A stretch of 11,374 nt of DNA, taken from assembly GCA_021734595.1 (NCBI GenBank), contig JAIPIO010000121.1, positions 1-11,374 on the forward strand. The letters run 5' to 3'. The notes below the pieces were generated by a model that did not search any database, was not told the origin of the DNA, and worked only from the letters and a program-made list of their open reading frames with translations. The DNA is from Kiritimatiellales bacterium (lineage in GTDB: Bacteria; Verrucomicrobiota; Kiritimatiellia; Kiritimatiellales; Pontiellaceae). Shown here in pieces: positions 5,520-11,374 of the stretch. Made by a program: the position numbers and the translations under genes. The first letter of the stretch is position 1. Every line of letters begins with the position of its first letter.

Positions 5520-6428
5520 ATGACGATAAAACAAAAGGCTGCAAAAGCGGCTTTAATAGCGATCGCGGTGCTGGTTGTTGGAACGAAAGTGTATGGCAGC
5601 AGTATTGTAGCGCATCAACAGGGGGACGTAGCGCTGTCGAGCCCGGGAGGTTACGACTGGTGGTATGGCTGTTCCCCGACATCTGCCGGTATGATGATGG
5701 GATACTACGACCTGAATGGATACGACAACCTTGTCCCCGGCGGCCAGGCTGAATCACATACGTTCGGGGATGGCCCGTATCTGGTCAACGACATCATAGC
5801 AAGCGCCGATCACATCACTGATTTCTATGGCGGCCTTCCTCCTGGCGGAGGATATGGGGTTTCCGGCGACGATCTCGATGAACCCTGGCATGATTTTAAC
5901 TGCCTGGCGGATTTCATGGGTACCAGCCAGGATGCCTACAGCAACAGCAACGGTTCCACGACATTCTGGAACTATACCGGCGGTGAGCGTTTGTACGACT
6001 ATGAATTAGTCGCACTTGGCTCCGACTATTACGAGGATAGCGGAATGTATGGTATTCGCGAATATGTTGAATATGCGGGATACGAAACCGGCAGTTTATT
6101 CAATCAGTACATTTCAGGGTACAACGGAAACACCGACGGGTTTACATTTGACAATTACGTTGCTGAGATTGATGCGGGCAGGCCTGTGCTGATTCATGTT
6201 GACGGACACACCATGTATGGATATGGCTACGATTCCAATACGGACGAGGTGATTCTGCATGACACATGGACGCAGGATGAAGAACGCATGGCTTGGGGCG
6301 GCTCATATTCAGGAATGGAACATTATGCCATAACCGCAGTGGAAATCATTCCTGAGCCTGGTGTAATCATCATGGCGCTGTTTTGTTGCGCCGGCTTGGG
6401 GGCCTGGCGCCGGATTTTCTCGGTCTAA
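5520..6428 (+). CDS. secreted PEP-CTERM cysteine protease, C39-like/papain-like fold
   Basis: A 302-aa protein with a purine-rich AAGAAGAGG site before the ATG. Residues 1-26 form a signal peptide (basic start, long hydrophobic core, ending VYGSS). YGCSPTSAGMMMGYYD (49-64) carries the presumed nucleophile Cys51 in the GCxPTxxxMxxGYYD setting of bacterial C39-like peptidases. GRPVLIHVDGHTMYGYGYD (220-238) gives the catalytic His230, and ILHDTW gives Asp248 as third member. A Gly/Tyr/Asp-rich middle part separates them. The tail is a PEP-CTERM signal: IIPEP (276-280), hydrophobic segment, WRRIFSV. It is divergent from the PEP-CTERM metalloprotease. Its last 23 bp and the DNA just beyond are duplicated at 10762-10909. 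The fold and catalytic residues are inferred from motif pattern; whether it cleaves proteins or is a specialised processing enzyme is unknown. Confidence 0.85.
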   Translation: MTIKQKAAKAALIAIAVLVVGTKVYGSSIVAHQQGDVALSSPGGYDWWYGCSPTSAGMMMGYYDLNGYDNLVPGGQAESHTFGDGPYLVNDIIASADHITDFYGGLPPGGGYGVSGDDLDEPWHDFNCLADFMGTSQDAYSNSNGSTTFWNYTGGERLYDYELVALGSDYYEDSGMYGIREYVEYAGYETGSLFNQYISGYNGNTDGFTFDNYVAEIDAGRPVLIHVDGHTMYGYGYDSNTDEVILHDTWTQDEERMAWGGSYSGMEHYAITAVEIIPEPGVIIMALFCCAGLGAWRRIFSV

Positions 6429-6520
6429 CCCCGATCCATCAACCGCAACCGAAAAACTGCTCGGCGTTGAGAAAGGTCAGTTCGGTGGCCTTGGCGAGGA
6501 CGAGGCGGAGGATGGCGGGT
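6406..6520. repeat. direct repeat copy A: PEP-CTERM 3' end plus tatD 3' end (33-bp deletion)
   Basis: It matches 10762-10909 nearly base for base, starting at GGCGCCGGATTTT and ending at GGCGGGT. A 33-bp block present in copy B is absent here; it is bounded by CAGTTCGG and CAGCTCGG, consistent with slippage or microhomology deletion. The two copies bracket the beta-helix operon. Confidence 0.9.
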
Positions 6521-6522
6521 CA
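6439..6522 (-). pseudogene. truncated tatD C-terminus
   Basis: The minus strand reads LRLVLAKA-TELTFLNAEQFFGCG and stop, against the TatD ending at 10795, which has the same sequence with eleven extra residues (AELRGVSEESL region) in the middle. Only the last roughly 27 residues' worth of DNA is present, with no start and no metal ligands. It lies convergent to the cysteine protease gene, as the intact tatD lies convergent to a PEP-CTERM tail remnant. Confidence 0.85.
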
Positions 6523-6609
6523 GTTCAGCGTCTTCCCTTCGGTATCGTTCCCAACGACAGACTGACGGGTTCTGATCCAAGAATCCTGCCCATGCCTTGT
6601 GTCTCATGT

Positions 6610-7467
6610 CTACGGACTCAACGGCGGTTCTGCCTGTACGCGGTAGAAGCGGTTGGCGTCGCCGACGCCGGGAACCGTCTCCGTAACATCGCCGCTACTG
6701 GCCGGAATGAACGGCGCACTGGTTGCGCTCCAGGGAATGGTGTTGGTGAGCATCAGTGCGTGCTGGAGCGTGTAGCGGCGGGTTTTGCTGGCCGCCCAGG
6801 TGACGAGGTTGGTGGTTTCCAATGTCTGGAAGTCGGTAATGCGCAGGAAGTCGGTATCATCGAACGGATCGGTATCGGCATCATACTCACTAACATCCGG
6901 GACACCGTCGTCGTCGGAGTCCTTTCCGTTCTTGTCCAGCACAGCCAGCGTATTGGTGTGCCCGAGTTCCCACGAATCGGGGATGGTGTCGGAGTCGCTG
7001 TCGGGCCCGGTGCCGAGGGAGAGGGTTTTCAGACCGGAGAGGTTGATCCAACCAACGTTGGCGCCCCATACGTAACCGCTGAGCGTACCGGTTTCGAGAT
7101 TCACCTTTGGTTGTCCATAGGTTTGTTCAAAGTTGACCCAGCCGATGTTGGCGCCATAGGCGTAGCCGGACAGGTTGCCGAGCCCGTCGTGGTTGATGCC
7201 ATAATCCGTTGCAGAGTCGTTGGCATACGCCATGCCGTTTGCGGGCGATCCGTCACCCAGGTTGATCCAACCGACATTCACGCCATACATATAGCCCGAG
7301 CAAAAGGCCTGCCCAATCACCGCGCCATTGATTCCTTCGTCGGCATAGGCATTGATCCAGCCTATGTTCGCGCCGTAGGCGTATTTGTTTGCCGGGTCAA
7401 CCGTCGTGACCGCCAAGCTTGAAATGGCCACTGCGAATGCTGCCGTGACGAATAGTTGTATTTTCAT
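6610..7467 (-). CDS. secreted protein with YGANIGWIN repeats and calcium-binding acidic repeats
   Basis: A 285-aa protein with GGGAGGG directly before the ATG and a signal peptide (1-20). Four copies of an aromatic motif, Y-x-[YW]-G-x-N-[IV]-G-W-[IV]-N, occur at 29-39, 59-69, 102-112 and 132-142, spaced 30, 43 and 30 residues. Residues 155-201 are Asp-rich (DSDSDTIPDSWE, DSDDDGVPDVSE, DADTDPFDD), the thrombospondin-type-3/dockerin-like calcium-binding style. The last part (205-277), with RRYTLQHA and RFYRVQ, resembles the C-terminal beta-sandwich often found in secreted Verrucomicrobia proteins. No PEP-CTERM tail is present. It lies 46 bp downstream of the frameshifted beta-helix gene on the same strand and is probably the last gene of that operon. 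Its role is probably extracellular or structural; no enzymatic motif is visible. Confidence 0.82.
   Translation of the reverse strand: MKIQLFVTAAFAVAISSLAVTTVDPANKYAYGANIGWINAYADEGINGAVIGQAFCSGYMYGVNVGWINLGDGSPANGMAYANDSATDYGINHDGLGNLSGYAYGANIGWVNFEQTYGQPKVNLETGTLSGYVWGANVGWINLSGLKTLSLGTGPDSDSDTIPDSWELGHTNTLAVLDKNGKDSDDDGVPDVSEYDADTDPFDDTDFLRITDFQTLETTNLVTWAASKTRRYTLQHALMLTNTIPWSATSAPFIPASSGDVTETVPGVGDANRFYRVQAEPPLSP
6817..6831 (-). repeat. copy 5 of 15-bp motif (inside YGANIGWIN gene)
   Basis: TTCCAGACATTGGAA on the minus strand, an exact consensus match. It encodes F-Q-T-L-E (residues 213-217) of the repeat protein. Confidence 0.8.
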
Positions 7468-7513
7468 TTACCCTCCCTTGCAATCCGGCCTGCCAAAGCA
7501 GTGGCCCGTTCAA

Positions 7514-9012
7514 TCAATAACTGTAATTGCCCCATGGATTCCGGCCTTCCCCTACAATCACCAGAGAGGATGTCGTATAAATCGGGCCGATGGTCTGCGT
7601 TTCCGTGATACTGTAGTTTCCGGAACGGTTGCCGGAGGCACTGTTGCGGACAATCAAGTTTCCGGCCGCATCCACCACCATGCCATAGGCGTTGCCTTGC
7701 AGATGGTTTTCATCCATGCGGTTGCCGGAGCCCGATGCATAAATTCCGGCCTCATTTTCAGCGCACTGGTTGCCGACCACCCGGCAATCGGAGTAGATCC
7801 GGATTCCATGGCCCTGGTTTCTGTTTACGGTGCAGTTTTGAATGGTGGTCGCCCCGGTCGCACGAATCCCGACCGCCGTATTGCCGTCGTTTGCGTTCCC
7901 GCCGGCGGAACAACCGAGCAGCAAACAGCCTTCGTCCGCGTAGATTCCGCCGTGGTGGAACTGCTGTTTTCGGAAGCATTGCAGCGGGCCACCCGGGAGG
8001 CCAGTCCCACACAGATCCCATATGCGCCGTGATTGTCGGAGGCATTGCATCCTGACAGGTTGGCTCCGAACAGGGCATTAATGCCATTTCCCTGGTTTCC
8101 CTTTGCCACACAGTCTTTCAGGCGGCAAACCTGAGCAACATTAAAGCCCGTGCCCGTGTTATCCAAGGCGGCACAATCGCTGAATGCATTCGCTGCCCCG
8201 CCGGTGAACCCCGCTCCACCATTCTCCGTTGCCATACACGACTTCAGCACACAGTCGGTCGAAGTACGAATTCCGAATCCGACATTGTCTTTCGCTGAAC
8301 AGGCATTCAACGAACACCCAACCCCTACGTAGATTCCACCGCCGTTGTTATTGTACGAAAGGCAGCGGTCCAATGTGCAGTCATCGGCGGTCTGGATCCC
8401 TTTACCTCCGCTGTAATAGGCGCTGCATCCGCTCAAAACCGACCCTTCGCCCGCATTGATCCCATATACGCCGTTATTATGGTACGCATGGCAGTTTATC
8501 ATACGGGATGATGGTCCCGAGGCCAGCCCCGCCAAATTATAAAAAAAGGAGAGGGTCTTGAAACAGTTGTTACTGCCCGCGCCCAGGATGCCGTGGTTGA
8601 AATTATGGATCGATCCATTGCGCACCGAGACGCCGCTGGCCACTGCGGAAATGTTCACGCCCTCGCCGGTGCCGGAAGCCAGCTGCATGATACTGAATCC
8701 ATTCAGATCCAGCGTCACCCCGGAACACCCAACCGCAATGGCGTTCATGTTTGAAACCACCAGGTTGGAACTTAAATAATAGGAACCCGGCACTACAACA
8801 AGATGCCGGCTCGATCCATCTCCTGCCAATGTTTCCACATCAATCCGGGATTCAACCTGTCCGGCCGCATGGGCCGTGCCGGCAATCGCCGCACTGATTT
8901 CATCGAGCGTCTTCATCGTCGGAGCCGGCGCACCCGGGGGAGTAAGCCCCCCTTGCCCGAAAACCACCCCTGCCACGCAAACCACACCAAAAATCAAACT
9001 GCCTATTTTCAT
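7514..9012 (-). pseudogene. secreted right-handed parallel beta-helix protein with a frameshift
   Basis: The protein is read from the ATG at 9012 (AGGAG eight bases upstream). It has a signal peptide ending VVFGQ, then LTPPGAPAPTMKTLDEI, a PGSYYLSSNL segment (75-84) and GVTLDLNGFSI (98-108), all shared with the upstream neighbour. From residue 174 on it is built of 21-22-residue turns of the form C-x-A-x-x-N...GI, with Cys at 174, 196, 217, 238, 259, 280, 301, 322 and 344. Within 7951-7975 (after ENSSST) the homology jumps to another frame. That frame continues from GGIYADEG through NPWGNYSY to the stop at 7514. One missing base, or a -1 slip, restores about 499 aa, close to the 514 aa of the paralogue. 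The open downstream frame means the lesion is recent, a sequence error, or recoded. The family (pectate-lyase/NosD-type beta helix) is structural; some members cleave polysaccharides, but no catalytic residues are recognisable. Confidence 0.82.
7951..7975 (-). other. frameshift zone in beta-helix gene
   Basis: Upstream frame: ...NASENSSSTT, then nonsense. Downstream frame: ...HHGGIYADEG with good homology. On the minus strand the zone contains CGAAAACAGCAG and CCACCACGGCGG. A -1 step restores the reading frame. Confidence 0.75.
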
Positions 9013-9020
9013 CAATCCAT

Positions 9021-9025
9021 CTCCT
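9021..9025 (-). promoter_or_regulatory. ribosome binding site of frameshifted beta-helix gene
   Basis: AGGAG on the minus strand lies eight bases before the ATG at 9012. It favours that ATG over the adjacent in-frame TTG at 9015. Confidence 0.65.
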
Positions 9026-9053
9026 GTTCCATCGCACTGCGGGCAACGGCTGT

Positions 9054-10598
9054 TTAAAATTCGAAATTAGCCCACGAATCTTTCGTAGAAACCGTGCCGG
9101 GGGCGGTAATAACCGTCCCCTTGAGTTGTGTGCCGGTTACGTCATAGTCGTCCGCATTTCCGGCGGCGCTGTTGCCCACCACCAAATTCGTCGAACCCGA
9201 ACCCTGCAATCCATAATCGTTATCCGTCAACTGGTTCCCCTCAATCCGGCAGGCGCCGTTCACCACATAGATCCCCGCACCCGTATTCGCCAGATAAGGT
9301 CCGTTGCCGTCGCATTGGTTTCCAATCAGCTGGCTTGCACCTAAAGCCCGTATCCCATCGCCTTGGTTCTGGCACACAGAGCAATTCTTAACCAGGGAGC
9401 CCTCCCCCACGTAGATTCCCTTGCCATCGACGGGGCCACTGGATGCATAGGTGCTGCTGTTTCCCATCACCACGCACTCCTGCACCGTCGAATGGCCTTC
9501 GGCATGGATCCCTGCACTCGAATAGGTTGTGAATTCATTGTACGCGGACGTACACCCCTGAATAATCGACCGCAAACCCGCGAAAATCCCATACTGCCCG
9601 CTGTTGCCGGTGGCGAGACACTCCTCCAGCGAAGAATCCTTCCCCGCCGAAAAACCATTGAGCGCGTTATTCCGCGCGAGGCATCCCGTGAATTGCGTTC
9701 CCCTTCCGACGGCATGAAATCCAGAGTTTTGACTCCCCTCTGCCGTACAATCGCTCAGCACGCAGGCATTCTCCAAATAGAAGCCGTAGCTATTGTCCCG
9801 TGCCACACATCCGCGCAGGGAACTCCCGGTGGCACCATATATCCCCATGCCGGCATTTTTCTTTGCAACACAACGGATTAAGACGCACCCCGGTTCGGTA
9901 TGGATTCCATGCTGCGAGTTGGATCGGGCCAGACAATCCGACAGCACCGAACCCGCACCGGCATAAATTCCATAGTCGCCTTGGTTGCCGTCGGCAATGC
10001 ATCCCGTCAGCACAGACGCTTCTGCCGCATTAAACCCTTTGCCCGTGTTTTTGAACGCACGGCAATTGATGATTTTTGACGCCCCGGTTACGTACATGCC
10101 CTCGGTGGAACATTCGGTCAGCACCAGATCTTCAAACCGGGCATTGATGCCATAGGACAAGACCCCCGATTCAAAATTGCGAATGGTTCCATTGATAAGG
10201 GTACATAGGGCACCCTGCAGGGAAATATGAACCCCAGAGGTGCCTTCACCTTTCTGGACAATCGCGAACCCGTTCAGGTCGAGGGTCACCCCCGTCGCAT
10301 TGACATGAACTCCGCCCCCTTGGGCCACCTCCAGATTGCGGCTCAGATAATACGAACCCGACTCTGAAATCACGTGGCAATAGCTTGCATCGCCCGCCAC
10401 CTCCGCCAGATCAATCCTCGCCTCGGCCCGCCCGACCACATTGCTTGCTTCAACCATTTCCGCCTCCAGCTCACCCAGCGTCTTCATGGTTGGGGCCGGT
10501 GCTCCTGGCGGCGCAAGAGGTCCCTGTGCGCACACCGCACCGGATCCCAGCACCCACAACAACCCGGCCAATCCCGCATATTTCTGAATTCCATTCAT
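9054..10598 (-). CDS. secreted right-handed parallel beta-helix repeat protein
   Basis: A 514-aa protein from the ATG at 10598, which is preferred because the signal peptide (ending AVCAQ) starts there; upstream in-frame codons offer only TTG. Residues 26-42 carry GPLAPPGAPAPTMKTLG, a segment that precedes beta helices in many secreted proteins of this bacterial group. GSYYLSRNL (81-89) and GVTLDLNGFAI (103-113) follow. About a dozen 21-22-residue turns come next, with Cys at the same place in each turn (179, 200, 222, 243, 264, 284, 306, 327, 349) and Asn and Gly-Ile at other fixed places. The C-terminus, DSWANFEF, resembles that of its paralogue. It is the first gene of the three-gene operon and the intact sister of the next gene. 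It is likely exported and structural or carbohydrate-binding; no active site can be assigned. No PEP-CTERM tail is present. Confidence 0.88.
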   Translation of the reverse strand: MNGIQKYAGLAGLLWVLGSGAVCAQGPLAPPGAPAPTMKTLGELEAEMVEASNVVGRAEARIDLAEVAGDASYCHVISESGSYYLSRNLEVAQGGGVHVNATGVTLDLNGFAIVQKGEGTSGVHISLQGALCTLINGTIRNFESGVLSYGINARFEDLVLTECSTEGMYVTGASKIINCRAFKNTGKGFNAAEASVLTGCIADGNQGDYGIYAGAGSVLSDCLARSNSQHGIHTEPGCVLIRCVAKKNAGMGIYGATGSSLRGCVARDNSYGFYLENACVLSDCTAEGSQNSGFHAVGRGTQFTGCLARNNALNGFSAGKDSSLEECLATGNSGQYGIFAGLRSIIQGCTSAYNEFTTYSSAGIHAEGHSTVQECVVMGNSSTYASSGPVDGKGIYVGEGSLVKNCSVCQNQGDGIRALGASQLIGNQCDGNGPYLANTGAGIYVVNGACRIEGNQLTDNDYGLQGSGSTNLVVGNSAAGNADDYDVTGTQLKGTVITAPGTVSTKDSWANFEF

Positions 10599-10603
10599 TG
10601 GTA

Positions 10604-10616
10604 CCCCATCGCCTCC
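10604..10616 (-). promoter_or_regulatory. ribosome binding site region of intact beta-helix gene
   Basis: GGAGG (10612-10616) is 13 bases from the ATG, and GGGG (10604-10607) is five bases from it. One of these probably serves the ATG at 10598. An ATG between them is out of frame. Confidence 0.45.
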
Positions 10617-10648
10617 GGTTAAATAGTTCAAAACACCATAAACCTCTT

Positions 10649-10677
10649 AATGTATTTAACCGAAGGCGCCTTGTCCA
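10649..10677 (-). promoter_or_regulatory. candidate sigma-70-like promoter for the beta-helix operon
   Basis: TGGACA (10677-10672, five of six to the -35 consensus), a 17-bp spacer and TACATT (10654-10649, four of six to the -10 consensus). The predicted leader is about 45 nt. The spacer contains the perfect palindrome AAGGCGCCTT (10663-10672), and TCCAGACTGGA (10674-10684) overlaps the -35 box. Both could bind a regulator. Confidence 0.5.
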
Positions 10678-10730
10678 GACTGGATTCCCACAAACCCGCG
10701 AGTGCGTGCATATCCGCACGATGCGTCCCA

Positions 10731-10756
10731 CTCCGGCTCCGCCACTGCTGCCGGAG
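10731..10756. other. GC-rich hairpin downstream of tatD
   Basis: CTCCGGC (10731-10737) and GCCGGAG (10750-10756) form a perfect 7-bp stem with a 12-nt loop, about 40 nt past the tatD stop. There is no T run on either strand, so it is not a standard intrinsic terminator. It may stabilise the tatD transcript end. Confidence 0.35.
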
Positions 10757-10784
10757 ATTGGGGCGCCGGATTTTTCCGGTCTAA
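10743..10784 (+). pseudogene. 3'-end remnant of a PEP-CTERM protein gene
   Basis: The plus strand reads HCCRRLGRRIFPV and stop, resembling FCCAGLGAWRRIFSV and stop of the cysteine protease at 5520-6428. The DNA match is strongest from GGCGCCGG through the stop and on into the tatD end. No PEP motif or transmembrane stretch survives upstream, so only the basic tail is left. Confidence 0.55.
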
Positions 10785-10909
10785 CCCCCATCCATCAACC
10801 GCAACCAAAAAACCGCTCGGCGTTGAGAAAGGTCAGTTCGGCCAGCGATTCTTCGGAAACGCCGCGCAGCTCGGCGGCCTTGGCGAGGACGAGACGGAGG
10901 TTGGCGGGT
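10762..10909. repeat. direct repeat copy B: PEP-CTERM 3' end plus tatD 3' end
   Basis: This 148-bp copy matches 6406-6520 apart from the 33-bp block missing there and scattered substitutions. It includes the functional 3' end of tatD. Confidence 0.9.
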
Positions 10910-11374
10910 TCATTCAGGTCGCCAGCGATGCCATGCGGCACGATGTCGGGGGCGTCGGTTTCGATGAGGATGCGGTCGTCGGGAACGGCGCGGATGGCGG
11001 TGCCGGCCTTTCTGTTGTTCGGGCGGGTGATGGAACCGGAAAAGGAAATATAGGCCCCCCTGGCGAGCAGTTCCTTCGCCACCTCGGCCGAGCCGCCGAA
11101 GCAGTGGATGAGCATGCCGCGCGGCGGCGGACCGAATTGATCGAGCAGCTCGATCAGCCGCCCCCACGCGCGGCGGCAATGAATGGTGACGGGACGGCCG
11201 AATCTGCGGGCAATTTCAAGCTGACGCAGAAAAAACTTCTCCTGCACCGCGTCGTCGCGGTTTTCAACGGCGTGGTCGATGCCGATTTCACCGACGGAGG
11301 CCTGTGGATAGGCTGTTAACCACTTTTCCAGGGCCTGCAAACCGTCTTCCAATGCCTGGAAGACAAACCACGGG
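10795..11374 (-). CDS. tatD: TatD-family metal-dependent hydrolase, C-terminal part (runs off the window)
   Basis: The reading frame is open to the window edge. The first visible residues are PWFVFQALEDG, matching the HPWF segment inside TatD proteins, so the true start lies beyond 11374 and a TTG at 11352 is not the start. About 192 residues are seen. GEIGID carries the metal-bridging Glu, GRPVTIHCRRA and MLIHCFGGS the two metal-binding His, and ETDAPD the Asp of the TIM-barrel amidohydrolase-type site. TatD/YcfH enzymes are cytoplasmic Mg2+-dependent nucleases (3'-5' exonuclease on single-stranded DNA/RNA), sometimes linked to DNA repair or D-aminoacyl-tRNA editing; which role applies here is not shown. 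It ends NAERFFGCG. A truncated copy of its 3' end lies at 6439-6522. Confidence 0.88.
   Translation of the reverse strand, partial: PWFVFQALEDGLQALEKWLTAYPQASVGEIGIDHAVENRDDAVQEKFFLRQLEIARRFGRPVTIHCRRAWGRLIELLDQFGPPPRGMLIHCFGGSAEVAKELLARGAYISFSGSITRPNNRKAGTAIRAVPDDRILIETDAPDIVPHGIAGDLNEPANLRLVLAKAAELRGVSEESLAELTFLNAERFFGCG
11347..11361 (-). repeat. copy 6 of 15-bp motif (inside tatD)
   Basis: TTCCAGGCATTGGAA on the minus strand, an exact consensus match. It encodes F-Q-A-L-E in the tatD frame. Confidence 0.8.

Larger units (their letters stand above)
6610..10598 (-). other. predicted three-gene operon of secreted repeat proteins
   Basis: The intact beta-helix gene, the frameshifted beta-helix gene and the YGANIGWIN gene run head to tail on the minus strand with gaps of 41 and 46 bp, each with its own ribosome site. 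No terminator or promoter is evident in the gaps. A candidate promoter lies at 10649-10677. No convincing terminator is seen below 6610. Confidence 0.65.

Noticed and set aside
6547..6566. TCGTT-CCC-AACGA and GTCAGT/ACTGAC inverted repeats downstream of the operon
   Set aside because: Short stems without a T tract on either strand; not convincing as a terminator.
6592..7422. 276-residue plus-strand frame opposite the YGANIGWIN gene
   Set aside because: The minus strand has the signal peptide, repeats, ribosome site and calcium motifs; the plus frame is a shadow of the repeats.
7385..8032. 215-residue plus-strand frame over the beta-helix frameshift
   Set aside because: No recognisable protein; it mirrors the repeat codons of the minus-strand gene and has no ribosome site.
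8100..10100. Regular 63-66-bp periodicity over the beta-helix genes, considered as a CRISPR or tandem DNA repeat
   Set aside because: The repeats are conserved at protein level (Cys/Asn/Gly positions) but not as identical DNA units; there are no near-identical repeats with unique spacers.
10767..10780. CCGGATTTTTCCGG hairpin considered as a tatD terminator
   Set aside because: The stem is only five base pairs, no T run follows on the tatD strand, and the sequence belongs to the coding tail of the PEP-CTERM remnant.
1..11374. tRNA, rRNA, transposase, integrase or CRISPR-associated genes
   Set aside because: None recognised on either strand, despite clear signs of past duplication and deletion.

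Overview
The window looks like a chromosomal segment from a Gram-negative bacterium of the Verrucomicrobiota/Kiritimatiellota/Planctomycetota type. The evidence is two proteins ending in PEP-CTERM sorting tails, two lipobox lipoproteins, two secreted beta-helix proteins sharing an N-terminal PPGAPAPTMKTL segment, a secreted protein with YGANIGWIN-type repeats plus acidic calcium-binding repeats, and a phosphofructokinase of the pyrophosphate type. I lean towards Kiritimatiellota, but this is inference from protein style; there is no rRNA or other taxonomic marker here.

Layout. Positions 93-2549 (+): a PPi-type phosphofructokinase, then two paralogous small lipoproteins (1365-1922 and 2157-2549). 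The two lipoproteins are separated by a strong terminator and a good sigma-70-like promoter. Positions 2600-5061 (-): a MATE efflux transporter downstream of a PEP-CTERM metalloprotease with a leishmanolysin-like zinc-site layout. Position 5520-6428 (+): a PEP-CTERM C39-like cysteine protease, divergent from the metalloprotease. The 458-bp gap between the two proteases is a graveyard holding the N-terminal codons of a second MATE gene and the C-terminal codons of a third beta-helix gene. Positions 6610-10598 (-): a compact set of three secreted-protein genes, probably one operon read from a promoter near 10650-10677. It consists of an intact beta-helix protein, a second beta-helix protein with a frameshift, and the YGANIGWIN-repeat protein. 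Positions 10795-11374 (-): the C-terminal part of a TatD-family metal-dependent hydrolase that runs off the window.

Two signals are not explained by the genes. First, a 15-bp near-palindrome, TTCCAGRCATTGGAA, recurs at least six times. It occurs inside three unrelated genes, always in coding sense as F-Q-x-L-E, and as an inverted pair forming the terminator after the first lipoprotein. That distribution resembles DNA uptake sequences, although no such role is shown here. Second, the junction between a PEP-CTERM gene 3' end and the tatD 3' end is present twice as a direct repeat (6406-6520 and 10762-10909). The repeats flank the beta-helix operon exactly, and the first copy leaves a truncated tatD remnant. 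Together with the remnants at 5161-5289, this marks the region as one of repeated duplication and decay of surface-protein genes.

Functionally the window combines a central glycolytic gene and a DNA-hydrolase housekeeping gene at the edges with an accessory core of exported proteins: two anchored proteases, beta-helix proteins and a calcium-binding repeat protein. The proteases and repeat proteins probably act at the cell surface or in an extracellular matrix. The PEP-CTERM tails would require an exosortase encoded elsewhere.
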